From NCBI GenBank assembly GCA_022827905.1, contig JAJEIQ010000078.1, positions 62,001 to 126,000 of the forward strand: a stretch of DNA of 64,000 nt. The letters are read 5' to 3'. Position 1 is the stretch's first letter. The number at the start of each line of letters is the position of its first letter. The notes under the pieces were generated by a model. It was not told the origin of the DNA, searched no databases, and saw only the letters and a list, made by a program, of their open reading frames with translations. The DNA is from Pseudomonadales bacterium (lineage in GTDB: Bacteria; Pseudomonadota; Gammaproteobacteria; Pseudomonadales; Azotimanducaceae). A program made the translations under genes and the position numbers. This document shows positions 32,082 through 42,275 of the stretch, in pieces.

Positions 32082-34238
32082 TCATCCAGAGGAATTCGGC
32101 TCCGCCATCAGTTCTTGCATCAGGAAGGTCGCCACCAGGGCATCGCGGCGGGCGAGTTGGGCCAGGTTGGCGGCGGCGCTGTGGCCGCCTTCGGTGTTTT
32201 CGTAGTAAAGGGCTTCATGGCCCTGGGCCTTGAGGCGGGCCGCCATCTTGCGGGCGTGGCCGGGATGCACCCGGTCATCCTTGGTGGAAGTGGTCAGGAA
32301 CACGGGCGGGTAGGCCGCTTCCGGATGGGCGTTTTGGTAGGGCGAGTAGGCAGCCAGCCAGCGGCGGTCTTCGGGGTTGTCCGGGTCGCCGTACTCGCCG
32401 GTCCAGGAGGCGCCGGCCAGGAGCTTGTCGTAGCGCAGCATGTCCAGCAGCGGCACCGCCGACACCGCGGCTCCGAAGAGCTCCGGGCGTTGGGTGAAGG
32501 CCACGCCCACCAGCAAGCCGCCGTTTGAGCCGCCATAGATGCCGAGTTGCTGCGGACGGGTGACGCCGGTCGCGGCCAAGTGCTCGGCGACGGCGGCGAA
32601 GTCGTCGTAGGCCCGCTGGCGATTGGCTCCGAGCGCCGCCTGATGCCATTCGGGGCCGTACTCGCCGCCGCCGCGTATGTTGGCAATGGCGAACACGCCG
32701 CCCGCTTGGAGCCATGCCGTGGCCAAGGGCGACAGGTAGCTCGGCGTCAAGGCGATCTCGAAGCCGCCATAGCCGTACAGCAGGGTGGGCAGTGGGCCGC
32801 GCCGTCCTTTCGGCTCGATCACGAAGCAGGGCACCTTGACGCCATCGCTGGAGGTGGCGAACGTCTGCCTGGCGCTGAGCTTGGCGGCGTCGAATCGCGC
32901 CGGCAACTGCGCCACCGGATGCGGGGCCTGGCCAAGCGTGATGGCGTAAAGCGTATCCGGCTTCAGGAAGGCTTCGAAATTCACCAGCGCCAAGTCACTG
33001 TGGGCATTGGCGGAGACGATGCTCAAAGAGCCGTTTTCCGGCAGTGGCACCGCTTGGTGGCTCCACCCGGTCTTTTGCGGGCGAAGTTCCAGCAGTTGCA
33101 TCACCACATCCTCGGTGACGCTGACGTAAAGGCTCAATCGGCCAACCCGCACGTCGGTGACAGCGCGGCGCGCGGTGGGGCGCACCAGCGTCTCCACGCT
33201 CGACAGCCGACCGGCCAGAAGATCGCCGAGTGGGACGGCGAACAGCGCCCCTGCTGGAACGGGTTCGCCAGCCGTTTTTGCCTTGGGATGCCATTCGCTG
33301 CGAGTCAGGCCAATCAGGCGATCCTGAAACAGGCCGCGCCAGTCCACGTCCTTGGGCAGCGGCAGTTTCTTCGGCGCGTCCTCGCCCTCCAGCGCATCGC
33401 CCAAGGCATAGACCGTCTCTTCAAAGAAGGTCGGTGAATCGACAGCGAATGGGAAGGTGCCGAGCGCGTTTCTCAGCACGGCGCCGCTAACCGCGACGTG
33501 ATCGGAAGGCACCTCCAGCAGCACTTGGCTGGACTTAATCGGCTCGCCGCGATGCCAGAGCCGCAGCTCGGCGCCGTACCCCGAGTCCGTGGCCCGAAAG
33601 CCGTCGCCGGCCTTGGCGATCAGCAGCCGATCCACGTCCAGCCAAGTGACGGATTGCTTGGCCTCGGAACTGACGAAACCGTCCGTCACGAAGTGCTTGG
33701 CGTCAAGGTCGAACTCGCGCAGGGTCACCGCATCGCTGCCGCCCCGGGAGAGCATCAGCAGGCAGCGGCTGGCATCCGGTTCCAGGCACGCGGCACCCTT
33801 GTACACCCAGTTTTCGCCCTCCGCCTCGGCCAGTTGGTCGAGATCCAGCATCACCTCCCACTGCGGCTCGCCAGCCAGGTAGGCCTTCAATTCGGCGCTG
33901 CGCAGCAGGCCGCGCACGTGGGACTCATCCTGCCAAAAGTTCAGCATCCGCTGACCGGCTTGACGGGCATAGGGGATGCGGTCGGTTGCCGCATAGACAG
34001 CGTAGGCGGCGGCCTCAATGGCGGAGAAACGTGGATCAGCGGTCAGCCGGGCCTCGGATTCCCGGTTCTGCGCCTCGACCCAAGCCAATGCCCGTTGCCC
34101 CTCAATGTCCTCGAGCCAGAGATAGGGGTCGGCTGGCTCAGCGGCCAAGAGGCTGGCCTCGGCAAAGATCAGGAAAGGGAGAGCACGGCCGGCGCCGGCG
34201 AGCAGCCGACGCAATCCTTGAGCTTTCAGTGCGGTCAT
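32082..34238 (-). CDS. Prolyl oligopeptidase family serine peptidase (S9), secreted
   Basis: DPYLWLEDIEGQRALAWVEAQN, GIYGGSNGGLLVG, EGGHSAAA. Confidence 0.94.
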   Translation of the reverse strand: MTALKAQGLRRLLAGAGRALPFLIFAEASLLAAEPADPYLWLEDIEGQRALAWVEAQNRESEARLTADPRFSAIEAAAYAVYAATDRIPYARQAGQRMLNFWQDESHVRGLLRSAELKAYLAGEPQWEVMLDLDQLAEAEGENWVYKGAACLEPDASRCLLMLSRGGSDAVTLREFDLDAKHFVTDGFVSSEAKQSVTWLDVDRLLIAKAGDGFRATDSGYGAELRLWHRGEPIKSSQVLLEVPSDHVAVSGAVLRNALGTFPFAVDSPTFFEETVYALGDALEGEDAPKKLPLPKDVDWRGLFQDRLIGLTRSEWHPKAKTAGEPVPAGALFAVPLGDLLAGRLSSVETLVRPTARRAVTDVRVGRLSLYVSVTEDVVMQLLELRPQKTGWSHQAVPLPENGSLSIVSANAHSDLALVNFEAFLKPDTLYAITLGQAPHPVAQLPARFDAAKLSARQTFATSSDGVKVPCFVIEPKGRRGPLPTLLYGYGGFEIALTPSYLSPLATAWLQAGGVFAIANIRGGGEYGPEWHQAALGANRQRAYDDFAAVAEHLAATGVTRPQQLGIYGGSNGGLLVGVAFTQRPELFGAAVSAVPLLDMLRYDKLLAGASWTGEYGDPDNPEDRRWLAAYSPYQNAHPEAAYPPVFLTTSTKDDRVHPGHARKMAARLKAQGHEALYYENTEGGHSAAANLAQLARRDALVATFLMQELMAEPNSSG

Positions 34239-34280
34239 GGTTGTGCATCCGGGCAGCGGCAGGCGGCATGGCGCCGGTCC

Positions 34281-35276
34281 CTACTGCCCTCCGGCCTCCT
34301 CGGCTTCCTCCAGGCGCGCCCCGGCGAGAATGCCGGGGAGGGCGTAGTTGCCCTCGTGGCAGGCGTATTCGTAGATTCGCCCGTCGGCGGGCCGGAAGCT
34401 GACTTCGCCGCGCCAAGGCTCCGTGTAGAGGGCTGGGTCCTCCACCTCGAAGCCGTACTCTATTTCCGCCTCGCCCACCCGGCGCAGCGTCTCGGTGACC
34501 ACCCCTTCCGGACTGAGCAGGAGCTGGTGCTTGACCGCGGCGCGGAAGGTCTGCCCAGGATGGAAGTTGGTGGTCTCCACCACTAGGGCGTCGTCCTCCC
34601 AACGGCCGATGGAATCACCCATCCAAGGCCGCACTTGAGCGGGGGGATGCTCGCCGCCTAAGCGGATGATGCGGGCGTCGTGGTTCATCTCCACGTGGAT
34701 CATCACGTGATCGGGGGTCTGCACGATCTGGTAGTTGTTGTTGTAGAGCACAGGCAGCATCGGTGGCCCGCCGGTGGAGCCGAAGCCGACCACGCAACGC
34801 TCGCCCAGGGGTCGCTGCTCTGGGCCGTCGAAGGCGTTGATGACGTTGCCCATGAAGTTGATGAGCTTGATGCGCGCGCCCAAGCGGTACGGCAGCTTGC
34901 CGCTTTCCGGGGAGGTGATGATCGAACTGCGCGCCTCGCCGTCCACCCGCAAGGCCCTGGTGCCGGGGTCCATCCAAAAGGAGTTGTAGCCGCCGACGTC
35001 CTCGCCGGCTTCGAGCCCCCCTTCGGGGACGTTGTCGATGGCCTCAAAGAACCCCGCCGTCTGTCGCTCCCAGTCGGCCGCTTCGGCCTCGGTCAGTACC
35101 AAACGGTCGAATTGATCGGGGCGCTCCAGGGCGGTGATGGTGGCGTTGGTCCAGGTGCCCTGCAGATCGGGATGACCGAAGTCGGTGCGCGGCGTCTCAT
35201 AGGCCTTGGCATGGGCGGCGGCGGTGAGGGCTGCGGCGCACAGGACGGCGGCGTGTAACCGGATGGTGCGGTTCAT
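34281..35276 (-). CDS. Secreted conserved hypothetical protein
   Basis: 331 aa, signal peptide, PDLQGTWTNATITALERPDQF; 4 bp overlap with mobA. Confidence 0.75.
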   Translation of the reverse strand: MNRTIRLHAAVLCAAALTAAAHAKAYETPRTDFGHPDLQGTWTNATITALERPDQFDRLVLTEAEAADWERQTAGFFEAIDNVPEGGLEAGEDVGGYNSFWMDPGTRALRVDGEARSSIITSPESGKLPYRLGARIKLINFMGNVINAFDGPEQRPLGERCVVGFGSTGGPPMLPVLYNNNYQIVQTPDHVMIHVEMNHDARIIRLGGEHPPAQVRPWMGDSIGRWEDDALVVETTNFHPGQTFRAAVKHQLLLSPEGVVTETLRRVGEAEIEYGFEVEDPALYTEPWRGEVSFRPADGRIYEYACHEGNYALPGILAGARLEEAEEAGGQ

Positions 35277-35878
35277 GGCGGCTTCTCCATTGCGGGGGCA
35301 GGGGTGTCCATAAAGTCCTGCCTCGAATTGAAGTTGCGAAAGGCTTCTTCCTGACCCCTGAATTGCACATCGACCGCGCCCACGGAGTCAAGCCAGCCGA
35401 GCGCTGAGCGATGGCCGCTGGCGAGATGGCGATCCAGCGAGTCGATGGCCTCGGTGCGCAGCAGGCAATGCAGCGGGTGGCGGCGCACCTCGTCGTGAGC
35501 CACCGCAACCAGCGGACTGGAATCGGTTGGATGCGCCTCCAGCGCGGCGCGCAGGCGCTCGGCCAAGTCCAGCGGAACCAGGGGCGCATCGCCCGGGCAC
35601 ACCAAGGCCAAGGGCGTTGCGCAACGCCGCAGCGCCGCCGCGATACCCGCCAGCGGGCCTTGGTATGGCGGCAGTTCATCGGCCACCACCGGCGCAAGCC
35701 GGCGGTAGGCGTCGATGTTGCGGTTGGCGCTGATCAGCAGCGCGCTCACCTGCGGGCGGAGCCGCTCGGCAAGGCGCGCCACCAACGTGTGTCCGCGCCA
35801 GAGGCGCAGCGGCTTGTCGGCGCCTCCAAGGCGGCTTCCGCGTCCGCCGCAGAGGATGATGCCGGTGATCTCAGTCAC
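35273..35878 (-). CDS. mobA: Molybdenum cofactor guanylyltransferase MobA
   Basis: ITGIILCGGRGSRLGGADKPL nucleotidyltransferase motif. Confidence 0.85.
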   Translation of the reverse strand: MTEITGIILCGGRGSRLGGADKPLRLWRGHTLVARLAERLRPQVSALLISANRNIDAYRRLAPVVADELPPYQGPLAGIAAALRRCATPLALVCPGDAPLVPLDLAERLRAALEAHPTDSSPLVAVAHDEVRRHPLHCLLRTEAIDSLDRHLASGHRSALGWLDSVGAVDVQFRGQEEAFRNFNSRQDFMDTPAPAMEKPP

Positions 35879-36165
35879 AGGTCGAGGACCAGTTGGGGCG
35901 TGCGCGAACGCGAGCAGCAGATCATCATCAGATCGTTGCGCTGGCGCTCCTCGGCGGTGAGGATGTCGTCCTGGTGGTCGGGCAGGCCAGCCAGCACCCG
36001 GGTCTCGCAAGCGCCGCAGATGCCGCTGATGCAGGAATTGGGCGCATCCACTCCGGCAGCCTCGACCGCTTCGAGTATGGACTGTCCGGCGGCGACCCTC
36101 AGGCTTAAGCCGGACTTTGCCAGCACGACTTCAAAGCCCCTCTCCACGGGTGGGTTGGCGTTCAT
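35875..36165 (-). CDS. Stand-alone plant-type [2Fe-2S] ferredoxin (like C-terminal domain of PDR/VanB reductases)
   Basis: APNSCISGICGACETRVLAGLPDHQDDILTAEER...MICCSR. Confidence 0.88.
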   Translation of the reverse strand: MNANPPVERGFEVVLAKSGLSLRVAAGQSILEAVEAAGVDAPNSCISGICGACETRVLAGLPDHQDDILTAEERQRNDLMMICCSRSRTPQLVLDL

Positions 36166-36219
36166 TTGCCGCTTGTTTCCGAAGTTGGCGGAACAGGTCC
36201 CAAGAGAGTACAGTAAACC

Positions 36220-36262
36220 CCGGAGCAAGCGAACGCGAAGCTCCGGCCCCTGAAGGGGCCGG
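36220..36262 (+). other. Two overlapping hairpins in the leader of the cupin gene
   Basis: CCGGAGC(13 nt)GCTCCGG and CCGGCCCC-TGAA-GGGGCCGG share CCGG at 36243-36246. Confidence 0.5.
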
Positions 36263-36314
36263 GGCCTTGTTTGGAGTTTCGCGGCAAATTTTGAAATCGA
36301 TGAGGAGAACTCTT

Positions 36315-36782
36315 ATGGCATTGCCGCAAGACATATCGCCGGTGAACAGCGAACTCATGGACGGCTTGGCCGCCGCCTCGCAGATGGAATGGATGGACTA
36401 CGACCAGCCGGGGGGGAAGATCAAGGTCCTCTGGTTGGGCGCGGAGAGCGGCCGCTGGGCGGTGCTGTTCAAGTGGGACAAGGGCTTTGTCGCCCCCCCG
36501 CACAAGCACCTGAGCGCTGCCTTCGCCTTCATCCTGAAGGGCAAGCTGCAGGTGCGCGACGGCACACTGGATGAGGGCGACTTCGTCTATGAGCCGAACG
36601 GCATGGTGCATGGCGCCACCACGGCCTTGGAAGACACTGAATACCTGTTCTTCTGCGACGGCCCGGTGCTGTTCTATGACGAAGAGGAGGGCTTCACCAG
36701 CTATCTCGGTTGGGAGGAGCTTGAGCGCATTCGCCAAGCCAACGAGGCCGCCGCAGCGATGCCTCAGGCGGCGACGGCCTGA
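36315..36782 (+). CDS. Cupin-domain protein (ChrR/acetylacetone dioxygenase-like)
   Basis: FVAPPHKHLSAAFAFILKGKLQVRDGTLDEGDFVYEPNGMVHG. Confidence 0.85.
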   Translation: MALPQDISPVNSELMDGLAAASQMEWMDYDQPGGKIKVLWLGAESGRWAVLFKWDKGFVAPPHKHLSAAFAFILKGKLQVRDGTLDEGDFVYEPNGMVHGATTALEDTEYLFFCDGPVLFYDEEEGFTSYLGWEELERIRQANEAAAAMPQAATA

Positions 36783-36797
36783 CAACCCCTCGGGCCG

Positions 36798-37709
36798 TTA
36801 GGGGGGTGGCGAGTCGCCTGTATTGTGTTCGGCGACTTGCACCGCCACCGTAAGCCGCTGCTCGCCGCCGCCCTGAATGAAGCCTATGGTGGGGCTGACG
36901 TCGCCGTAGTCCCGACCCCACGCCAACGTGACGTGCGATTGGCGCGGCTGCTGGTTGTTGGTGGGGTCGAAGTCGGTCCAGCCGAACTTCGGGCACCAGA
37001 CGGAGAACCAGGCGTGGGAGGCGTCTGAGGCTGCGCCTTCGGCGACGCCCTCGGCGGCCCCGTGACGACGGGTCGTGCGCACGTAGCCGCTGACGTAGCG
37101 GGCGGCCAAGCCGTGGGTGCGCAGGCAGGCTATGGCGGCGTGGGCGAAGTCCTGGCAAACGCCTTGGCGATGGCTGAAGACCTCCGCCACCGGGGTGCTC
37201 ACGCTGGTGACGCCTTCACAGTACTCGATGGAATTGAAAATGCGCTCGCACAGCCCCCAGCCAATGTCGAGCACGGAACGGCGCGGGACGAACAGGTCGC
37301 GGCAGAAGTCCAAGGCACCGTCGAGCGCCACCCGGGGCGAGGGATAGCAGAACTGGGCGGCTTCCCAACTCGGCCCGTCGATGGGCGATTGCAGGCGCTC
37401 CGCCGTGTGCTCCCAACTCGGGCTGGCCTGCAGGTCGATGCCATCGGTGGGCACGAGTTCGATCTGCGTTTCCGCTTCGATGTCGAGGGCCCGGTGCTCC
37501 TCAAGAATCAGCAGTGCGGTGAGTTGGTTGCCAAAGGCATCCAGGCGCGTGGCCATTTCCTGGGGCTGCGGCGAAACTTCGATGCGCGTCGATAGCACGC
37601 GCTGACCCGGTGCTTGGCGCGGCGTCAGGCGCAGTAGTTGACGCGACTGGCTGACTGGCAGTTGGTAGGCGTAGTGGGTCCGGTGCGATAAGGTGAGCGT
37701 CGCCGTCAT
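36798..37709 (-). CDS. Transglutaminase-like protein with N-terminal bacterial transglutaminase domain
   Basis: HRQGVCQDFAHAAIACLRTHGLAARYVSGYV, SHAWFSVWCPKFGWTDFDPTN. Confidence 0.92.
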   Translation of the reverse strand: MTATLTLSHRTHYAYQLPVSQSRQLLRLTPRQAPGQRVLSTRIEVSPQPQEMATRLDAFGNQLTALLILEEHRALDIEAETQIELVPTDGIDLQASPSWEHTAERLQSPIDGPSWEAAQFCYPSPRVALDGALDFCRDLFVPRRSVLDIGWGLCERIFNSIEYCEGVTSVSTPVAEVFSHRQGVCQDFAHAAIACLRTHGLAARYVSGYVRTTRRHGAAEGVAEGAASDASHAWFSVWCPKFGWTDFDPTNNQQPRQSHVTLAWGRDYGDVSPTIGFIQGGGEQRLTVAVQVAEHNTGDSPPP

Positions 37710-40144
37710 CTTGGGCTTCCTTCGTCATCCGGACCAGGCGGTGTCGTTTGCGGTTCGAACCACATCGCTGAGACGAGCGCCGAAATTTCCGCGGCGCGGG
37801 CGCTTGCCGAACTCAGCAGCCGCCGCGCTTGGTCATCTTGGGCGGCCTCCTGCACGCGGCAGGCATCGGCCAACTCATCGATTAAGGCGCTTGCGCAGGC
37901 TCGGGCTTCGCCGAGGCCGGTGGACGATTGCTCCGGCGACAGCCGCTCGAGGCATCGGCCGATGCGCTCCGCCTGGTGGCACATGGACCTCGGGTGGTCG
38001 GCGTCGCACACCAATCGGTGCCACGCCGCGTTGGCATCAGCCGCCCAAGCGGCTTGGCTGTCAGCCAGGTTGTGCAGTTGCGCCAGCAGGTGCAGCCGAT
38101 TGGGGTCCATCGGCGCTGGCGCCACGCCAAACTCGATGTTGATGGCGGCGAACAGGCGTAGGCGTTCGATGTGCTTGCCGAGCCGCTGCAGCCAAAAGCC
38201 CTGATCCCGGGGCTGCGATTCGTCCAGCAGTCCATTGACCGCCGACAGCCGCAACGCCAAGCCATCGAGCAGGTGGAGAGCACCGGCTAGGGTCCGCACC
38301 CGCCAGCGCGACTGTTGCGCTTGGTGGATGCTCTCGATGGCCTGCCATGCGGCCGTCGGCAGAATCCCGCGTCGGCGCATTCCGGTGTGCCGCAAGCGCT
38401 CCAGGAGGTTGATCAGGCTGTCGTCACCGGCCGTGTCAAAAAGCAGGCGGCAAAGCCCCGCCTCGTCGGGCGCCCCGGTCGAGCGGCCGTCAGCGGTGGC
38501 GGCGAAGGCCAAGGCGGACAGTAGCTGGAGTGGCACCTGCGCGGCATCCGGGTTCGACGGGCGCCCTTCGGCAATGAGATGTCCCAGAGCGGTGAAGATT
38601 CGGACTGAAGTTTGCGCCCGTTCGAGGTAGCGGCCGAACCAGAACAGGTCATCGCCCAGGCGCCGGGTGATGACGGCCGATCCGGCCGCGGCGTTGACCG
38701 GCGTCGGTTGGGCGTGCGCCGGACTTGTATCGGCGATCCAAACGTCCTTGAGGCGGGAGTTCACGCCATTGGCCGCCCACGCCAATCCTCCGGGCAGCAC
38801 CCTATAGCCGGTTGGCGTGGCAACGGCAAACAGACGCAAGGTCACGGGAGCCGGCTTGAGCTGGCCATCGGCCACAAGGCAAGGCGCGGTGGACGGATCT
38901 AGAGGCTCGCGGCCCGCGAACCGATAGGGCTGGGCTTGAATGGCCGTCCGCAGCGCCTCGCCGGTTGCCGCATCGGGTGTGGCCGGGGTCGGGTCGCCCT
39001 CGAGCCCGCAGGGACCGCCAAAAGCCTCCCCGACAGCGAGTTGGTCGAGCCGCTCCAGTACTTGGGCTGCCTCCCGCCGCTGTCCGCACCACCAGGTGGC
39101 TAGGCTGGGCAGCAACAGAGGCTCATCGAGCAGGTGTTCGCACAGGGCGGGCAAAAAGGGATTGAGCGCATCGCCCTCCACTGCGCCGCTGCCGATCGGA
39201 TTGATGACCGCCACGCCCCGCTGGGTGGCCGAGTTCAGCAGCCCGGGCGCTCCCGACAGCGACGTGGGCGACAGGGTCAACGGGTCGCAGTTGTCAGACT
39301 CCACCAAGCGCAGGATCGCCGCCACGGGCTTGAGTCCCTTGAGGGTTTTGGCGAATACCGAACCCTCGCGCACAGCGAGGTCATTGCCTTCCAACAAGGG
39401 AAATCCGAGGTGCTCTCCGAGGGCTCTCCAGTCCGCGTAGTCCGGCCGGGTGGCATCTCCGGCCAGCAGGACGCAGAGGCTGTCGCGGGGCGTCCCGGTG
39501 GCCTGTCCCCGCTGGTGGATTTCGGCTCTGAAGCCGTTGAGGACATCGTCCGGAGACGCAACGGCGACCGCTTGGGCGGCATCCGTCAGCGCGTTGACGG
39601 TGTGGATTCTGTTTTCAAGGGCGAGCCCCAGCCCCGTGGGCGTTTCGGTGCGATCGGCGAGCACCCGCCAACCGCCGTCGGGTGCGCGGCCGAGGTCGAA
39701 GGCGAGCAGGCCGAGGGCAGCGCCGCTGGCCGAAAAGCCGGGCCGGCAAGCGGGCAGGTAGCGGCGGTTGGCGAAGACCAAGGCGGGCGGAAAGCCCTGT
39801 TCACGCAATAGCCTTTGGGCGCCGTAGAAGTCCGTGTTGATGGCGTTCAGCAGCCGGGCGCGTTGCTCAAGGCCCGCTTCGATGGTTCGCCACTCCTCAG
39901 CCGCAATGAGGAAGGGGAGGGGGTCCCGGCGGCGGTCAGGGGAGCCGCCGGTGGCGTTTGGCGCGCCGCGGACATCCTCGAGTGGTTGCCTAAGCAGGGG
40001 CAGCCAATGCGCCCGGACTTCGCCCTCGCGCAGCAATTCGTCATACGCAGAGGGGCTTGCGCCGTAGTGGGCGAGCGCTTCGACCCATTGCGGATGGACG
40101 CCGGCCAAGCCGGGCTGGCTGGATTGGCTAGAATGCCGCTTCAT
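37706..40144 (-). CDS. Circularly permuted ATP-grasp type 2 / alpha-E domain fusion protein
   Basis: N-terminal CP_ATPgrasp_2-like region; C-terminal RRLGDDLFWFGRYLERAQTSVRIF alpha-E; overlaps transglutaminase gene. Confidence 0.87.
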   Translation of the reverse strand: MKRHSSQSSQPGLAGVHPQWVEALAHYGASPSAYDELLREGEVRAHWLPLLRQPLEDVRGAPNATGGSPDRRRDPLPFLIAAEEWRTIEAGLEQRARLLNAINTDFYGAQRLLREQGFPPALVFANRRYLPACRPGFSASGAALGLLAFDLGRAPDGGWRVLADRTETPTGLGLALENRIHTVNALTDAAQAVAVASPDDVLNGFRAEIHQRGQATGTPRDSLCVLLAGDATRPDYADWRALGEHLGFPLLEGNDLAVREGSVFAKTLKGLKPVAAILRLVESDNCDPLTLSPTSLSGAPGLLNSATQRGVAVINPIGSGAVEGDALNPFLPALCEHLLDEPLLLPSLATWWCGQRREAAQVLERLDQLAVGEAFGGPCGLEGDPTPATPDAATGEALRTAIQAQPYRFAGREPLDPSTAPCLVADGQLKPAPVTLRLFAVATPTGYRVLPGGLAWAANGVNSRLKDVWIADTSPAHAQPTPVNAAAGSAVITRRLGDDLFWFGRYLERAQTSVRIFTALGHLIAEGRPSNPDAAQVPLQLLSALAFAATADGRSTGAPDEAGLCRLLFDTAGDDSLINLLERLRHTGMRRRGILPTAAWQAIESIHQAQQSRWRVRTLAGALHLLDGLALRLSAVNGLLDESQPRDQGFWLQRLGKHIERLRLFAAINIEFGVAPAPMDPNRLHLLAQLHNLADSQAAWAADANAAWHRLVCDADHPRSMCHQAERIGRCLERLSPEQSSTGLGEARACASALIDELADACRVQEAAQDDQARRLLSSASARAAEISALVSAMWFEPQTTPPGPDDEGSPR

Positions 40145-40176
40145 CGGACTAAGGCTGACTTGGGACCATTAGGAAG

Positions 40177-40863
40177 TTGCCTGCCAACAAGAGTAGTTCC
40201 CCGGCGCGACGGCATCAATGGCGGGTCTCGCCCGCGAAGGCGCGCGCCATCCAGTTGCGGTTGGCCGCCGAGGTTCGGCTGGCGCCGCTGCAACGGGTGT
40301 CCACGGTCGCCGGGCTGGACTGCGCCTTTGGCGGCGACCGGGTGTTTGCCGCCGTCGTGGCCTGGGACATTGAGCGCCGCCGGGTGATCGAACGCCTCGC
40401 CCTCAGCCGCCCGCTACAGTTCCCCTATGTGCCGGGTTTGCTGTCCTTTCGGGAGGCCCCGGCGCTGCTGGCGGCGCTCGGCCGGCTGCGCACGCCGGTG
40501 GACGCCTTGCTCTGCGACGGCCAGGGCATCGCCCATCCGCGACGATTCGGATTGGCCTGCCACCTGGGCGTGCTGCTCGGCCTGCCTGCCGTGGGCTGCG
40601 CCAAGTCGCGTTTGATCGGCGACTGGGCTGAACCGGGCCGGGAGCGCGGCGAGCGCTCGTCGCTGACCCATGATGGGGAGCGCATCGGCACCGTACTGCG
40701 CACCCGCACGGGGGTGAAGCCTCTGTTCGTCAGTCCCGGCCACCTTTGCGATTTCGAGGGTGCGGCGGACTTGGTGCTGCGCTGCGGCGGCGGCCTGCGC
40801 CTGCCGGAACCGGTGCGCTTGGCCGACCGGCACGTCGGCCTGTTCAAACAACAGAGCACCTAG
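40177..40863 (+). CDS. nfi: Endonuclease V (deoxyinosine 3'-endonuclease)
   Basis: VAGLDCAFGG, FPYVPGLLSFREAPALLAAL, CDGQGIAHPRRFGLACHLGVLL, VGCAKSRL. Confidence 0.92.
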   Translation: MPANKSSSPARRHQWRVSPAKARAIQLRLAAEVRLAPLQRVSTVAGLDCAFGGDRVFAAVVAWDIERRRVIERLALSRPLQFPYVPGLLSFREAPALLAALGRLRTPVDALLCDGQGIAHPRRFGLACHLGVLLGLPAVGCAKSRLIGDWAEPGRERGERSSLTHDGERIGTVLRTRTGVKPLFVSPGHLCDFEGAADLVLRCGGGLRLPEPVRLADRHVGLFKQQST

Positions 40864-42230
40864 CGCTTAAGGGTGGCGAAGTAGTCCTTGGCGGCGGCCT
40901 TCACCTTGGGGGCTAGAATCAGGGCGGACACCATGGTCGGTATGGCCATCATGGCGAAGGCACCGTCGATGATGCTGATGGCGGCTTGCGGCGTGATCAG
41001 TGCGGCGACCACGATGAACGCCAGCAGCAGCCAGCGGTAGTAGCGCTTGGCACCGGTGCCGAACAGAAAGCTCGCGCATTGCGAGCCGTAGAAGGCGTAA
41101 GTGAACATCGTGGTGGTGGCGAAGCACAGCACCGCCACGAACACGACCGCCAGGCCCGGTGCGCCGAGCAGGGCGCCAAAGGCGTTGGCGGTGAGGGTGA
41201 CGCCGTTGGATTCGCCGGACTGCCAGACCCCCGCCATCAGGATCATGAAGGCGGTGGCCGAGCAGACCAGCAAGGTGTCGATGATGGGGCCGAGCATGGC
41301 CACCAAGCCCTCTCGAATGGGCACCCGGGTGCGCGCGGCGCCGTGGGCCAGCGCCTCGGTGCCGATGCCCGCTTCGTTGGAGTAGGCGCCGCGCTGCACG
41401 CCGTAGAGAATGACCGCCAGCAGGCCGCCGCCCGCCGCCGCTTCGCCGGTGAAGGCGTCGCGCAGGATCAAGGTCATCACCGCAGGTAGTTTCTCCGCGT
41501 TCAGCGTGATGGCGACCAGGGCGCTGCCCAAGTACAGCGCGGCCATTAGCGGCACCAGCGCCGCGGCGACCCGGGCGATGCGCTTGAGGCCGCCGAGGAT
41601 CACCGCGCCGGCGGTGACGCACAGCAGAACGCCGACGCTGAGATTGAAGGGCAGGGGATCGGCGCGGGCGTCCAGCCAACCGTTGCCCACGAACAGCACT
41701 TCGCGCAGTATCTGGGTGAGTTGGTTGGCTTGGAAGACGGGCAGGGCGCCGATCATGCCGAAGGCGGCGAACAGATAGGCGAGGAATCGCCAACGGCGGT
41801 GCAGCCCTTCACGGATCACGTACATTGGCCCGCCCTGCAGCACGCCGTCGCTGTCCCGGCCCCGGTACATCACGGCCAGCGAGCAGGTGAAGAACTTGGT
41901 GGCGATGCCGAGCAGGGCGGTCATCCACATCCAGAAGATGGCGCCGGGGCCGCCAATGCCGATGGCCAGCGCCACGCCGCCGATGTTGCCCATGCCGATG
42001 GTGCCCGCCAAGGCCGAGGAGAGCGCTTGGAAGTGGCTGATCCGCCCGGGATCGGCCGGATCGTCGTAGCGACCCCGCAGCACCTGCCAGGCATGGCCCA
42101 GATGACGCAGTGGCACCGCGCCGGAAAAGACCAGGAAGAACAGCCCGCCGCCGAGCAGCAGCACCAGCAGCCAAGGCCCCCAGGCGAGTTGCGCAAAGAG
42201 GGTTGCGGCCTGTTGCAGGTCGTCCAGCAT
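40860..42230 (-). CDS. Alanine/glycine:cation symporter (AGCS family)
   Basis: FQALSSALAGTIGMGNIGGVALAIGIGGPGAIFWMWMTALLGIATKF, GVQRGAYSNEAGIGTEALAHGAA. Confidence 0.95.
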   Translation of the reverse strand: MLDDLQQAATLFAQLAWGPWLLVLLLGGGLFFLVFSGAVPLRHLGHAWQVLRGRYDDPADPGRISHFQALSSALAGTIGMGNIGGVALAIGIGGPGAIFWMWMTALLGIATKFFTCSLAVMYRGRDSDGVLQGGPMYVIREGLHRRWRFLAYLFAAFGMIGALPVFQANQLTQILREVLFVGNGWLDARADPLPFNLSVGVLLCVTAGAVILGGLKRIARVAAALVPLMAALYLGSALVAITLNAEKLPAVMTLILRDAFTGEAAAGGGLLAVILYGVQRGAYSNEAGIGTEALAHGAARTRVPIREGLVAMLGPIIDTLLVCSATAFMILMAGVWQSGESNGVTLTANAFGALLGAPGLAVVFVAVLCFATTTMFTYAFYGSQCASFLFGTGAKRYYRWLLLAFIVVAALITPQAAISIIDGAFAMMAIPTMVSALILAPKVKAAAKDYFATLKR

Positions 42231-42275
42231 GGCGGGGTATTGTAGAGTGTTGGCGACTTAGAAAAACCGAACGCC

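Noticed and set aside
33498-34586. 362-aa plus-strand ORF
   Set aside because: Antisense to the S9 peptidase; no domain signal.
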